Source of the DNA: Lewinella sp. JB7
GTDB taxonomy: Bacteria; Bacteroidota; Bacteroidia; Chitinophagales; Saprospiraceae
Direction of reading: 5' to 3'
DNA: 64,000 nt
Assembly (NCBI RefSeq): GCF_024297185.1
Contig: NZ_JANCTD010000008.1
Span: 62,001-126,000 of the forward strand
Each line of letters begins with the position of its first letter. Within the stretch, counting starts at the first letter, position 1. Made by a program: the position numbers and the translations under genes. Of the stretch, positions 50,125 through 59,518 are shown piece after piece. The notes under the pieces are model-generated. The model was not told where the DNA came from. It searched no databases and saw only the letters and a list, made by a program, of their open reading frames with translations.

Positions 50125-50955
50125 ATGAAGATTGCCCTCGTCACCGGCGCGACCGCCGGAATCGGGCTGGAAACCGCGCGCGGATTGGCCGAGCAAGGAT
50201 TTCACGTACTGCTCCACGGACGCACCCTGGCCAAGGCGCGCGCCGCCGCCGCCGAGATCCGGGGTGGCCGGGTATCGCCCCTGCACGCCGACCTGAGCGA
50301 CCTCGACGCCGTGCGCCAGCTTGCCGACAACGTCCGGGCCAATCACCCGCGGCTGGACGTGCTGATCAACAACGCCGGCGTCTGGAACTCCCGGCAGGAA
50401 CTCACGGCCGAAGGCATAGAGAAGACCTTTGTCGTGAACCATCTGGCGCCCTTCCTCCTGACGGGACTCCTGCGGGACCATCTCCTGCCGGACGGGCGCA
50501 TCATCTGCGTCGCCAGCGACAGTCATAAGCAGGTGAAGGGCATGGCCTTCGGTAACCTGAACCTCGACGGTAATTACCATGGCTTACGCAGCTACGCCCA
50601 GAGCAAACTGGCCAACATCCTGTTCTGCTACGAATACGACCGCCGGAAGGAAGATGCCACGACCATTTGTGCCGTTCAACCCGGACTGGTGCAGACGGAC
50701 ATCGGCCTGAAGGGAAACACCTGGTTGCACCGGTTGGCGTGGCGGGTGCGTCGGCGGATGAGCGGAAATAAGACCCCGGCGGAAGGGGCCGCAACCAGCA
50801 TTTTTCTGGCGACCGCCGACTCTGCGCCGCCCTCGGGGCTCTACTGGGACGAAAAACGACCCAAACGCTCGTACTCCTCTTCCTACAGTGAGGACGAGGC
50901 CCGGCAGCTGTGGGAAATAAGCGAACGGCTTACGAGCTATACGTATCGCTTTTAG
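50125..50955 (+). CDS. Short-chain dehydrogenase/reductase (retinol-dehydrogenase-like)
   Basis: 276 residues. NAD(P) motif TGATAGIGLETARGL, NNAG in DVLINNAGVWN, and the catalytic YxxxK as YAQSKLAN. The substrate is unknown. It overlaps the convergent SDR gene by 26 nt. Confidence 0.85.
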   Translation: MKIALVTGATAGIGLETARGLAEQGFHVLLHGRTLAKARAAAAEIRGGRVSPLHADLSDLDAVRQLADNVRANHPRLDVLINNAGVWNSRQELTAEGIEKTFVVNHLAPFLLTGLLRDHLLPDGRIICVASDSHKQVKGMAFGNLNLDGNYHGLRSYAQSKLANILFCYEYDRRKEDATTICAVQPGLVQTDIGLKGNTWLHRLAWRVRRRMSGNKTPAEGAATSIFLATADSAPPSGLYWDEKRPKRSYSSSYSEDEARQLWEISERLTSYTYRF

Positions 50956-51793
50956 CGGGCAGCACGCTGTTCGTTGGTTGGTCACCGTCACTGCGGTACC
51001 GGCTGAACAACTTTTCCAGGATACGCATACGCAGGGGGCGGGGCGTGAGGTAGCTGATGAAAATGAGCATACGGACGAGGCGTCCGGGCACGATGACGGC
51101 CCGTCCCGACAGTAATCCCTGAATTGCCTCCGGCGCGATGTCTTCGGGCATGGTCACGAGCAGGCGGGCGCGGGCACCCTGGGCTTCGACCCGCCGCAGA
51201 CCGTCTTCGTTAGTGATCACGGGGCCCGGACAAAGCACCGAAACGCTTACTCCGTAGTACCGAAATTCCTCCCGCAGCGCCAGGGAGAAGTTGTACACGA
51301 ACGCCTTAGTGCCGGTGTATACGGTCTTATAGGGCAGGGGTAGGGTAGCCTCCATGCTGCTGATGTTGAGGATGCCCCCACTTCTGAGCTTGAGCTGGGG
51401 AAGCAGGCGGTAGATCAGCTCGATCATCACCTGGTTGTTAAGCTGCAGCATACTGCGGTACTCCAACCAGGCGGTATGCTCGAAGAGACCCCCCCGCCCG
51501 AAACCGGCATTGTTGATGAGGTAACTGATGCGCAGATCTTCTTCGTCCAGCCAGTCCATGATCCGATCGATGGCCCCGGAGCCGGTGAGGTCGATGCCGA
51601 AGGTGCGCAGCCGTCCCCCGGCGAGCGGGCGTAGGGTGAATTCGGCGTCAACCAGCGCTTGATCGGGTAGTGCGACCACTATGACCCCCAGTCCCTGAGA
51701 CAGGCATTCCCGGGCGAGGGCGAGTCCGATTCCGTGACTCCCACCCGTAATGAGGGCCCATTCGGCGGTTACGGAATCCGGTACATTGGTCAT
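50930..51793 (-). CDS. Short-chain dehydrogenase/reductase (second)
   Basis: 287 residues from the ATG at 51793; the long frame upstream is out-of-frame shadow of the monooxygenase. TGGSHGIGLALAREC, YLINNAGFGRGGLFEH and the catalytic YTGTKAFVYNF (YxxxK) are present. A C-terminal hydrophobic segment (RLVRMLIFISYLTPRPLR) may bind membranes. Third gene of the amidotransferase-monooxygenase-SDR series. Confidence 0.83.
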   Translation of the reverse strand: MTNVPDSVTAEWALITGGSHGIGLALARECLSQGLGVIVVALPDQALVDAEFTLRPLAGGRLRTFGIDLTGSGAIDRIMDWLDEEDLRISYLINNAGFGRGGLFEHTAWLEYRSMLQLNNQVMIELIYRLLPQLKLRSGGILNISSMEATLPLPYKTVYTGTKAFVYNFSLALREEFRYYGVSVSVLCPGPVITNEDGLRRVEAQGARARLLVTMPEDIAPEAIQGLLSGRAVIVPGRLVRMLIFISYLTPRPLRMRILEKLFSRYRSDGDQPTNSVLPAKSDTYSS

Positions 51794-51837
51794 CCGAGGG
51801 GTGTTTGCTGGGTTCGGGGAAAGACAAGTCGTCCGGG

Positions 51838-52953
51838 CTAAAGGTAGGTACAGTCCCCTGCATTTTCGTGTCGATCCACCAGTATCGCCACTATTTCTCC
51901 CGCGTCGCGTCCGACGCCGCCGAGCAAACTGGAGCTGGGTCGGCGCAGATTCGGAAGCCCCAGAAAATACAGGCCGGCCAGAGAATTGCTTACCCCGCCG
52001 CGGTGAGTCGGCAGCCGGGAAGCCGGTTCCAGGGCGGCGGCGGGGAGCCAGTCGTAATGGTTCCGGAAGCCGGTACACCAGATCACCACGCCACGGGCGC
52101 GGACGGGCCAGAGAAGGCTGTCAGGGCCGTCGTCGGTATTCCTGAAGTGGAGGGTGTCGTCGCGGTAATCGGTCAATTCTCCGGTAAGCCTGCGGATGCG
52201 CGAGCGCTCTTCCGACTCCGGCGGCGGTTCCCCCACGGTCACTTCGCCTCCGGCCTCGGCCAGCATCCACTTGCCGGGTATGCGGTCCGTGCGCAGCGAC
52301 ATGATGCCGCTGCGGTACAACCACCAGTATATATCCCGACCCAGTAGTCGGCGGGGGAGGTTAGGCACCTGCGGTCCCACGAGCGTGACCTGTGCCCCGG
52401 CCGTCGCCGCCAGCCGCGCCAGTTGTTGTCCGCTGGCTCCGGCCCCCACCACCAAGACTTCCGTACCGGAATCAGCCACCGCCCCCAATTCCCTGATCTC
52501 ACTAGAGTGGTACTGGCTGACCGGGGCGGGAAACCGCTCCGCCAGCGACGTAGGAATGCGGGGGGTGCGGTAGGCACCGGTAGCCACGATCACCTGGCGG
52601 GCGTGGTAGGTGCGCTCATTGGTTTCCACCCGGTATCCCCGGTCGTAAGTGACACGGCGTACGCGCTGATCGCCGTGGATCGGTAGGTTAAAATGGCGGG
52701 CGTAATGTTCCAGGTAGTCGGCCACTTCCCGACGCGTGGGAAGGTACCAGTCGTCCTGATCCGGGGGCAGTCCCGGCAGCCGGTTGAACCGCTGGGGACT
52801 AAAGAGCCGCAAGCCCTCCCACCGCCGGCGCCAGGAATCACCGGTGCGAACGTGGGCATCCAGAACAACAAAATTGAGATTCCGGCGCTGCAGGTGGTAG
52901 GCCGCGGCAAGCCCCGCTTGTCCGCCGCCGATCACCAGGGCGTCGAGCATCAT
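51838..52953 (-). CDS. FAD-dependent monooxygenase-like oxidoreductase
   Basis: 371 residues. FAD motif GGGQAGLAAAYHLQ, ATGAYRTP and a second nucleotide motif VVGAGASGQQLARLAATAG. The FMO/YUCCA-CzcO signature is present in part. Oxygenates or oxidises an unknown organic substrate with NADPH. Start overlaps the amidotransferase stop. Confidence 0.8.
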   Translation of the reverse strand: MMLDALVIGGGQAGLAAAYHLQRRNLNFVVLDAHVRTGDSWRRRWEGLRLFSPQRFNRLPGLPPDQDDWYLPTRREVADYLEHYARHFNLPIHGDQRVRRVTYDRGYRVETNERTYHARQVIVATGAYRTPRIPTSLAERFPAPVSQYHSSEIRELGAVADSGTEVLVVGAGASGQQLARLAATAGAQVTLVGPQVPNLPRRLLGRDIYWWLYRSGIMSLRTDRIPGKWMLAEAGGEVTVGEPPPESEERSRIRRLTGELTDYRDDTLHFRNTDDGPDSLLWPVRARGVVIWCTGFRNHYDWLPAAALEPASRLPTHRGGVSNSLAGLYFLGLPNLRRPSSSLLGGVGRDAGEIVAILVDRHENAGDCTYL

Positions 52954-53771
52954 CCCTGGGCCACTTCCTCGGCCGGGCTGAGTACGGCGATGGCCCGCTC
53001 GATAAAGCCGGGAATAACCGCATCGTGGGTGCGGGCGATCTTATCGGGATTGTTGAGGTCGGCCATGAGGCTCACCCATTTATCCAGTCCGTGCTCGTTG
53101 ATGACCTCGGTTTTGATCTCCGGACGGCTGAAGTGATCGAGCATTCCTTCCGCATCGGCTTCCGGATGAAACTGACTGCCGATGATCTCCGGTGTCCACC
53201 GAATGGCCATGGTCGCGCGCTCCAGATCCACGTGGGGCCGGTCTTTTTCGATAGCCAGGATGGTGGCCCCGATCTCTTGCATACGATCCATATCGGGTTG
53301 AATGACCTGAAACCGGCGGAAATCGGCGGCCGTGAAGGGGTCCTCGAGCCCGCGGAAGATGGGATCGTCTTCTCCTTCCTCGGTGATGTGCATCGGGAAG
53401 GTGCCGAAGCTCAGGCTCCGACGCTGAGTAACCTCGGCCAGGCCCAGGTGGTGTACGGCCATCTGGAAGCTGTGGCAGATGAAGAAGACGAATTTTTTGC
53501 GTTCGTTGTGCTGGTTGAAGTCGCGCACGGCGTCGAACCAGTCGCCCCAGAGATCTTCCCAGACGCCGTCGCCCTGCCGGGGATCGCCGGGTCCGCCGGA
53601 GCTGATGTAGATGTCGAAAGAGAGGTCGGGAATCCGGTGAGCTGCCCGTACATCGAACACTTCGTATTCGACGCGATCGGAAAACTGCTCCACGATTTCG
53701 CGGATGCAGCGCATGCCCTGATTGGGAATACCGTTGTACAGGTCGAGGATGGCGAGTCGGAGGCGGCTCAT
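52950..53771 (-). CDS. Class I glutamine amidotransferase-like protein
   Basis: 273 residues. GATase triad: Cys99 in FFICHSFQM, and His202 and Glu204 in GSQFHPEAD. SSGGPGDPRQGDG is the oxyanion-loop equivalent. The synthetase domain of GuaA is missing, so it is a stand-alone GATase of unknown acceptor. First gene of a leftward series with the monooxygenase. Confidence 0.8.
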   Translation of the reverse strand: MSRLRLAILDLYNGIPNQGMRCIREIVEQFSDRVEYEVFDVRAAHRIPDLSFDIYISSGGPGDPRQGDGVWEDLWGDWFDAVRDFNQHNERKKFVFFICHSFQMAVHHLGLAEVTQRRSLSFGTFPMHITEEGEDDPIFRGLEDPFTAADFRRFQVIQPDMDRMQEIGATILAIEKDRPHVDLERATMAIRWTPEIIGSQFHPEADAEGMLDHFSRPEIKTEVINEHGLDKWVSLMADLNNPDKIARTHDAVIPGFIERAIAVLSPAEEVAQG

Positions 53772-53947
53772 TGGCTTTGGGGGTTTAATGAAACTACTAG
53801 TGAGACGTTTGCCAAACCGAAAAGTCAGTGATTCGGTGCGGTCGACTTCGTCCTTTGTCTAAGAACGGACGCAAGTGAGGGCTCTAGTATGTCTACGAAC
53901 AATGCAGGGGACGACCCGTTGACATTTTCACAAGAAATAACACCCAC

Positions 53948-54517
53948 ATGGAAAAATTAAGAGATCATAAAGAGTACGAAGGTAATCCCGTTGGCCTGAG
54001 CGAAAAGACGTGTTCGGAGATGCGCAAACACCTCGACCGTCACCTGGCCGCCCTCTGGATTCAGTACTTCCAGTACCACAAGCACCACTGGCTGGTCGAG
54101 GGGCCCCAGTTCCGCGACCTTCACTTGTTCCTCGAGGAAAACTACAACGAAATTCACGCCCAGGCGGACGCGGTAGCGGAGCGGATCACCCTGCTGGGGT
54201 ATGACCCCACCACCCGCATGGAGAACTACGTGAAGTTGTCATACATCGACCAGGAACCGGAGGGAGTGTTCCGTATCCGCGACGGCATCAAGGCCGATAT
54301 GGAGAACGAGAAGTCCATGGCGCAGGAGTTCCGCAAGTCGATCCAGAAGGCCTTCGAGCTCGGGGACTACGGAACCAAGAAGATGCTGGAGGAATTTCTG
54401 TTCCAGATCGAGGATCGCGCCCACCACTGCGAACACTTTCTGGGCGAGGATAGCCTGGCCGTGGGTTTCCTGCACACCGAGAAGGAAGCGGAGTCGAACG
54501 GCAAAAAGAAGAAATAA
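53948..54517 (+). CDS. dps: Dps-like ferritin, DNA-binding starvation protein
   Basis: 189 residues. The ferroxidase segment HHWLVEGPQFRDLHLFLEEN and YNEIHAQADAVAERITLLGY is the Dps signature; later EDRAHHCEHFLGED. A Lys-rich C-terminal tail (GKKKK) is suited to DNA binding. Oxidises Fe2+ with H2O2 and shields DNA. About 176 nt of gene-free DNA precede it. Confidence 0.9.
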   Translation: MEKLRDHKEYEGNPVGLSEKTCSEMRKHLDRHLAALWIQYFQYHKHHWLVEGPQFRDLHLFLEENYNEIHAQADAVAERITLLGYDPTTRMENYVKLSYIDQEPEGVFRIRDGIKADMENEKSMAQEFRKSIQKAFELGDYGTKKMLEEFLFQIEDRAHHCEHFLGEDSLAVGFLHTEKEAESNGKKKK

Positions 54518-54545
54518 GGTCCGGGCCGGCGGGTCGGAAAGTTAC

Positions 54546-55226
54546 TTAGCCGAGATGGTCGAGTAGCTCTCCGATCTGCCGGATACGGTAAGTCTCTCCC
54601 AGTCCCTTGCGATTAGCCGCCCCCGGTCGCCGGAGCCAGCAGGCGTCGTAGCCGTACTCCAGGGCGCCCCGCACGTCCGCGTTGGGGTTATCACCAATTA
54701 CGAGTACGCGTTTCGGGTCCGGTGCGCCCATTTGCCGGTGGGCGTGGTCGAAGAACGCCCGGTGGGGTTTAGCCACGCCCAGCTCGTCCGAGATCGCGAT
54801 GAACTCAAAGAAGGGTTCGATACCCGTATTCAGCAGCCGCGGACGCTGGACCTCCGTAAGTCCGTTGGTCACCAGCCCCAGCCGGTAGCGCCCGCTGACC
54901 GCCTCGAGCACTTCCCGCGCGCCCTCCAGGAGATGATTACTGGCGGCCAGGTAGGTCCGGTAACTAATGGACATGGCTTCCGCCGGATGGTCGTGCCGGT
55001 AGTGTTCCAGCAGGCGCCGAAAACGTATGTCCCGCAATTGGTCTTTTGGCAACAGCCCGCGCTCGTAGTCGTCCCAGGCCGCCCGGTTGATCAGCCGGTA
55101 GGTGCCGAGCACTTCCTGGGACCATTCCAGGTCGCGTTCCACCAGTGTGCGTTCGAGGGCACTGGCTTCGGCGGCGTCAAAGTCCCAGATGGTGTTGTCC
55201 GCATCGAACAGTAGCCATTCGTACAT
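54546..55226 (-). CDS. HAD hydrolase, YjjG-type nucleotidase
   Basis: 226 residues from the ATG at 55226. Motif I WLLFDADNTIWDFDA, motif II LVTNGLTEVQ, motif III K in LGVAKPHRAFF, motif IV VLVIGDNPNADVRGA. YjjG dephosphorylates pyrimidine nucleotides (also noncanonical ones); the substrate here is inferred by family. Confidence 0.85.
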   Translation of the reverse strand: MYEWLLFDADNTIWDFDAAEASALERTLVERDLEWSQEVLGTYRLINRAAWDDYERGLLPKDQLRDIRFRRLLEHYRHDHPAEAMSISYRTYLAASNHLLEGAREVLEAVSGRYRLGLVTNGLTEVQRPRLLNTGIEPFFEFIAISDELGVAKPHRAFFDHAHRQMGAPDPKRVLVIGDNPNADVRGALEYGYDACWLRRPGAANRKGLGETYRIRQIGELLDHLG

Positions 55227-55362
55227 CCGTAGTTTGTTGGTGAGGGGCAAGGATAGGTAATTACGGGCGATCCCGTTGACAATCCGTTAACAAGAATTTA
55301 GGAGGCATTGGCCGGGTGAGCCGGTTTATAGAGTAATCTTTGCGCATACTAAACAGCTTGCC

Positions 55363-55875
55363 ATGTTCAAATCCAAATTATCCCTCCTCGCCGTCACCGT
55401 GATGGCCTTCGGTACGTTCTCCTGCCAGCAGGGCAACGACGAAGTCCGTGACGCCGCCCGTCAGGACATCGAAACGGTCGCTCCGGCGAACCCCAACGCC
55501 GCCGCTCCCGGTCAGCCCAGCGTCGCTACCCCCGCCGGCCCCACCACCAGCCTGGACTTCACCGAGGACGCGTTCAACTTCGGTACCGTGACCGAGGGGG
55601 AGATCATCACCCACACCTACTCCTTCACCAACACCGGTAACGAACCCCTGATCGTCTCCGACGCCCGTGGAACCTGTGGATGTACCGTGCCCTCCAAGCC
55701 GACCGCTCCGATCGCACCCGGCGAAACCGGCGAGATCACCGTCCGCTTCGATACGCGCAACAAGGTTGGCGAACGCCAGCAGAAGGTCACCGTGACCGCC
55801 AACACCACGCCCCCCCAGACGATCATCTCGCTGGACGGTACCGTAGTGGCCGACCCCAACGCTTCGATGCAGTAA
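55363..55875 (+). CDS. DUF1573 lipoprotein
   Basis: 170 residues. Lipobox AFGTFSCQQGND. A Pro/Ala-rich linker leads to DUF1573: FNFGTVTEGEIITHTYSFTN, TGNEPLIVSDARGTCGCTVP and GEITVRFDTRNKVGERQQKV. An Ig-like surface or periplasmic protein, common in Bacteroidota. Confidence 0.88.
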   Translation: MFKSKLSLLAVTVMAFGTFSCQQGNDEVRDAARQDIETVAPANPNAAAPGQPSVATPAGPTTSLDFTEDAFNFGTVTEGEIITHTYSFTNTGNEPLIVSDARGTCGCTVPSKPTAPIAPGETGEITVRFDTRNKVGERQQKVTVTANTTPPQTIISLDGTVVADPNASMQ

Positions 55876-55900
55876 CAACTTTATTCCACGACCGTGGTTA

Positions 55901-55935
55901 TGCCCCGCCCGCTTGCCGCAGGCGGGGCATTTTTT
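55901..55935 (+). terminator. Rho-independent terminator of the DUF1573 gene
   Basis: TGCCCCGCC (55901-55909) pairs with GGCGGGGCA (55921-55929) and TTTTTT follows at 55930-55935. Confidence 0.9.
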
Positions 55936-55984
55936 ATCGGCTTACGGCAGTAAAAGCTACTTTTGCGCTTTCCTATTTTCTCGA

Positions 55985-56680
55985 ATGCCCCGCAGACTCG
56001 CCATTTCCGACATTCACGGTTGCGCCCGCACCTTCGAAGCCCTGTTAGACCGGATCAGCCTGGGAACAACCGACCACCTCTACCTGCTCGGGGATTTCGT
56101 AGACCGGGGACCACGCAGCGCCCAGGTCCTGGACTACATCATCAAGCTGCAGGGGGAGGGGTACAACATTCACGCGCTGCGGGGCAACCACGATCAGTAC
56201 ATGATCGATGCCGCCCTCATCGGCGACAAGAGGTCGCGCAATACCTGGCGGAGCGCTGGAGCAGCCAGCACCCGCAAGAGCTACATCAAGGCCGGTAACC
56301 CCCTGGGAGCGATCAATCCGCTGCACATCTTCTGGCTCAACGAACTCCCGTACTATTACCTACTGGACGATTACGTACTCGTGCATGCCGGACTCAACTT
56401 CCGCCGGAAGAACCCCCTGAAGGGCAAGAAAGCGATGCTCAACCGCCGCAACTGGTACCGGCACATAGACTACGACTGGCTGGGTGACCGCAAGATCGTA
56501 CACGGGCACACGCCCCTCACCAAAGCACAAGTGGAGGCCCAGATGCATCCGCGCCGCCGGGCGTATCCCGTATTCGATATTGACGCCGGTTGCTTTCACG
56601 TCAAACCGGGTATGGGCCACCTCTGCGCCCTGAACCTGGATGAGCGTACCTTTACCTTCGTGCCTAATCTGGACCGATGA
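55985..56680 (+). CDS. PP2A-like serine/threonine or dinucleoside polyphosphate phosphatase
   Basis: 231 residues from the ATG at 55985. The metallophosphoesterase signatures SDIHGCARTF, GDFVDRGPRS, RGNHDQYM, HAGLNF and VHGHTPL are in order. Acts on phosphoserine/threonine or on Ap4A-type nucleotides. A -7 box TACTTTTG lies at 55958-55965. Overlaps arfB by 4 nt. Confidence 0.88.
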   Translation: MPRRLAISDIHGCARTFEALLDRISLGTTDHLYLLGDFVDRGPRSAQVLDYIIKLQGEGYNIHALRGNHDQYMIDAALIGDKRSRNTWRSAGAASTRKSYIKAGNPLGAINPLHIFWLNELPYYYLLDDYVLVHAGLNFRRKNPLKGKKAMLNRRNWYRHIDYDWLGDRKIVHGHTPLTKAQVEAQMHPRRRAYPVFDIDAGCFHVKPGMGHLCALNLDERTFTFVPNLDR

Positions 56681-57078
56681 ATTGGGAAGTGATCGAACGC
56701 GAACTGGAGTTGCGGACGTCCCGCTCGTCCGGCGCCGGCGGTCAGCACGTCAATAAGACCGAAAGCCGCGTGGAGATCGTCCTCGACGTCGATGCCAGCC
56801 AGGGCCTGAGCCGCCGGGAAAAGGACAACGTGCGCTTCCACCTCGGTAATCGCCTCGATGGCCGCGGGCGGCTCTCGGTTACGGATCAGTCCGATCGGTC
56901 GCAGCACACGAACCGCCGGCGCGCCCTCGACGGTCTACGGCAGCTCCTCGAGCGGGGCATCCGTAACCCGCCCAAAAAGCGTAAGGCCGGAGCCTTCCAG
57001 GCGAATCACCGCAAGCGACTGGAGAAGAAGAAGCGTCGCGGGGAGAAGAAAGCCGGGCGGGGCAAGGTCGATTGGTAG
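56677..57078 (+). CDS. arfB: Alternative ribosome-rescue factor ArfB/YaeJ
   Basis: 133 residues. GGQ (21-23) in SSGAGGQHVNKTESRVEI is the peptidyl-tRNA hydrolysis motif, and the C-terminal tail (KRLEKKKRRGEKKAGRGK) is the basic end that senses an empty mRNA channel. Rescues stalled ribosomes without a stop codon. Same operon as the phosphatase. Confidence 0.9.
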   Translation: MNWEVIERELELRTSRSSGAGGQHVNKTESRVEIVLDVDASQGLSRREKDNVRFHLGNRLDGRGRLSVTDQSDRSQHTNRRRALDGLRQLLERGIRNPPKKRKAGAFQANHRKRLEKKKRRGEKKAGRGKVDW

Positions 57079-57104
57079 GATCCGCACTGACCGCGGGCGG
57101 ACGC

Positions 57105-58016
57105 CTAACGCACTAAGCCCTCCGCCTGTAATTCCTTCAGCAATTTGTCCAGGACGCCGTTCAGGAACTCTTTACTCTTGTCGGTACTGTAAAGCTTGGA
57201 AATGTCCAGATACTCATTGAGCGTAACCTGGGGGGGAATGGAATCAAATTCCAAAAATTCGGCGATGGCCATTTTGAGCAGGATCATGTCGATGATCGCT
57301 ACCCGCTCGGCGTCCCAGTTCTGCAGGACGGATTTGATGCGTTCGAGTAGTTGCTCGTCGGTGTCGACCACGAACTTCAGCAATACGTCCCCGAATTCAC
57401 TCACGGCTTCCGAGCTACTCTCGTAATCCCGGGCAAAATCTTCGTCGACCGGCAGGGCCTTGATGGTTTTCTTGATGGCCCCGATGACCAGGCTTTTGTC
57501 TTCGTCCCAGAGGGGGAAATGATCCTCGACCATGGTGAGAAAAAGCTCCTGCCCCTGCAGCCACTTATAGAGGGCGAGGAGCAGGGTGATGGTCTGCCGG
57601 TGATCGGGATCCTCCGCGGCGTTGTACGTAGCGTAAGCCTCCGTGGTCAGAAAATCCCGGTACAACTGTTTGATTTGGTCGGCGTCAATCAGCGACCGGA
57701 TCCGGTAACGATCGTAGAGCCGGCTTAGCTCCTTATTGTCGCTGAGGGACCGAACCGCCGGGTTCGTAGCCAGGGTAGCGCGGAAGGACCGGTCTTCGGC
57801 CGTGGGGCGCAATTTGGCGTTGCGCGTCGCGAGGTCCTGCTTGGCGTATTCACAGACCCGGTGCAGAATGAGCAAATTTTGCAGGTAAAGCTCGAAGGAC
57901 CGCTTGACCATAAGCGCGTAGTGGCTGCGGATGGCCCGCAGGTCGCTGCGCTCCTGTCGCTGGGCGGCGTAGAGAACCTGCATGATCTTGATGCGAACGT
58001 TGCGGCGACTCAGCAT
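57105..58016 (-). CDS. nusB: Transcription antitermination factor NusB, long Bacteroidota form
   Basis: 303 residues, against about 140 in E. coli. N-terminus LSRRNVRIKIMQVLYAAQRQ and the C-terminal core AIIDMILLKMAIAEFLEFDS, IPPQVTLNEYLDISKLYSTD are NusB. The middle is an added helical domain found in Bacteroidota. Binds boxA RNA with NusE. Convergent with arfB. Confidence 0.9.
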   Translation of the reverse strand: MLSRRNVRIKIMQVLYAAQRQERSDLRAIRSHYALMVKRSFELYLQNLLILHRVCEYAKQDLATRNAKLRPTAEDRSFRATLATNPAVRSLSDNKELSRLYDRYRIRSLIDADQIKQLYRDFLTTEAYATYNAAEDPDHRQTITLLLALYKWLQGQELFLTMVEDHFPLWDEDKSLVIGAIKKTIKALPVDEDFARDYESSSEAVSEFGDVLLKFVVDTDEQLLERIKSVLQNWDAERVAIIDMILLKMAIAEFLEFDSIPPQVTLNEYLDISKLYSTDKSKEFLNGVLDKLLKELQAEGLVR

Positions 58017-58090
58017 AATAGGGTCCGGTTTTCAATTTCGCAGGGGTGGAACTACCCGATCTGCCCCGCAAAGCAACGAAAAAAGACCGA

Positions 58091-59461
58091 CTACTGCCCG
58101 GAGGCCGCTAAAATATCCTTTTGCGCAATGTTGTCGAAGGGGGGCAGGCGCTTGTGGTGCCACTTGTTCACGATAACTCCCTGCTTCATCAGCACCACGC
58201 CGGGATTGGACCGGATAATCGTTTTCAGCAGAATGTCGTCACCCCGGTAGAATGGATAGTTAGCCCCAACGGCTTTGCTGAAGTCCGCCAGGTAAGCATC
58301 GTCGGCGAACTTCGTCATGGCCATCACCGTGTGACCGGCCGCCTGGGCCTGCTCTACGACGGGCTGGATGTCATCCCGCCACTTCTCTACGTAATCCGCG
58401 TTCCAGTTGCCCGGTTCACCCTTCAGGGTATAGGCCACGATTATGAAAGTGTACCCGGGGTCGGTGAGCAATTCCGGTACGATGTCGTTGCCATCGGCGT
58501 CGCTCACCTCGAAGTCGCTGATCTTGGTAGCTTCGATGGCGGGCTCCGAGGAATACGTCTCGTATGTCCAATCCGCTTCGGGGTAGTCCTTGTAGACTTT
58601 AAGAAAGTCCGCGGTGCTCATCTCCACGACGCTTCCGTCCTGCTTGTTCGTAAGAGTATAGCCCAGCACTTCCACCGAGCCGGCGGCTTCCTCCTCGGCT
58701 TGCTTTACGGCGGCCACGTCGGTGCCGATCTTGAACGGACGAAAGTCCTGGCCGGGAATGTCCCACACGAAATTGCTCAGGCAGTAGCCAAGGGCGATTG
58801 CTCCGGTGAGAAGGACCGCTCCCGCACGCGTGCCCGCGGAAAACAATTGGTGCATCTTCCCCGGAGCTAGGAGGAAGAAGAGGGCGGGTACCAGCAGAAA
58901 GACATCCTTGAGAAAGCTCACCCGGGGTTCCAGCTTCAGAAAATCGCCGAAACATCCACAATCCGTGACCTTCATATTCGATTCCGCGTAGGGACCCCAG
59001 TCACCGAAGGCGAAGAAATTGACGCCGGCGGGCACGTAACCCGTGAGGTAGGTAAAGCCGGTCAGAACCGTAAAGAAGGCCACGATGCCGAAGAAGAGCC
59101 CGGCGGTAAGCTTCGGGCGGGCCCCCACGATGAGCATCAGCCCGAGCATGATCTCCAGGACGATCATAAAGACCGAGAAGCCCACCGAAAGGTTACTCAG
59201 CCACGGAAAGACCGGCGCCAGAAATCCCGCTCCGGCCCCCTCCGCCGTCGCGGCGAATTCGGCGAAGTATTGCTCCATTTTAAAGGCCGTGCCCAGGGGG
59301 TCGATCGCCTTCACGTAGCCCGAAAAAAGGAACAGGGCCCCCGCGAAGTTCTGCAACGCCGACATGAAAATATTACGCGTCGCCCGGAGGAAAAAGTGGG
59401 TGAGCGCCGTCAGGGACAGTGCCGCGATCGAAATGTAGATCAGGAGGGTAGTAAGCGTCAT
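58091..59461 (-). CDS. DoxX/MauE-like membrane protein with thioredoxin-like end (BT_3928 type)
   Basis: 456 residues from the ATG at 59461. Several membrane spans in the first 280 residues, including FAGALFLFSGYVKAIDPLGT, LMLIVGARPKLTAGLFFGIV, FTVLTGFTYLTGYVPAGVNF and a CGCFGDF pair. The soluble end (GYTFIIVAYTLKGEPGNWNA through VMAMTKFADDAYLADF) resembles a thioredoxin-fold without CxxC. Family BT_3928; probably an envelope redox or methylamine-utilisation-type protein. Upstream of nusB on the same strand. Confidence 0.8.
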   Translation of the reverse strand: MTLTTLLIYISIAALSLTALTHFFLRATRNIFMSALQNFAGALFLFSGYVKAIDPLGTAFKMEQYFAEFAATAEGAGAGFLAPVFPWLSNLSVGFSVFMIVLEIMLGLMLIVGARPKLTAGLFFGIVAFFTVLTGFTYLTGYVPAGVNFFAFGDWGPYAESNMKVTDCGCFGDFLKLEPRVSFLKDVFLLVPALFFLLAPGKMHQLFSAGTRAGAVLLTGAIALGYCLSNFVWDIPGQDFRPFKIGTDVAAVKQAEEEAAGSVEVLGYTLTNKQDGSVVEMSTADFLKVYKDYPEADWTYETYSSEPAIEATKISDFEVSDADGNDIVPELLTDPGYTFIIVAYTLKGEPGNWNADYVEKWRDDIQPVVEQAQAAGHTVMAMTKFADDAYLADFSKAVGANYPFYRGDDILLKTIIRSNPGVVLMKQGVIVNKWHHKRLPPFDNIAQKDILAASGQ

Positions 59462-59518
59462 GGGCAATATTATACGGCTAAAATACAACCGACTAACGCA
59501 GGGGTTGTCAACGTAGTG

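Noticed and set aside
51794-52078. 95-residue N-terminal extension of the second SDR
   Set aside because: It is Arg-rich shadow of the monooxygenase gene; the SDR fold starts just after the ATG at 51793.
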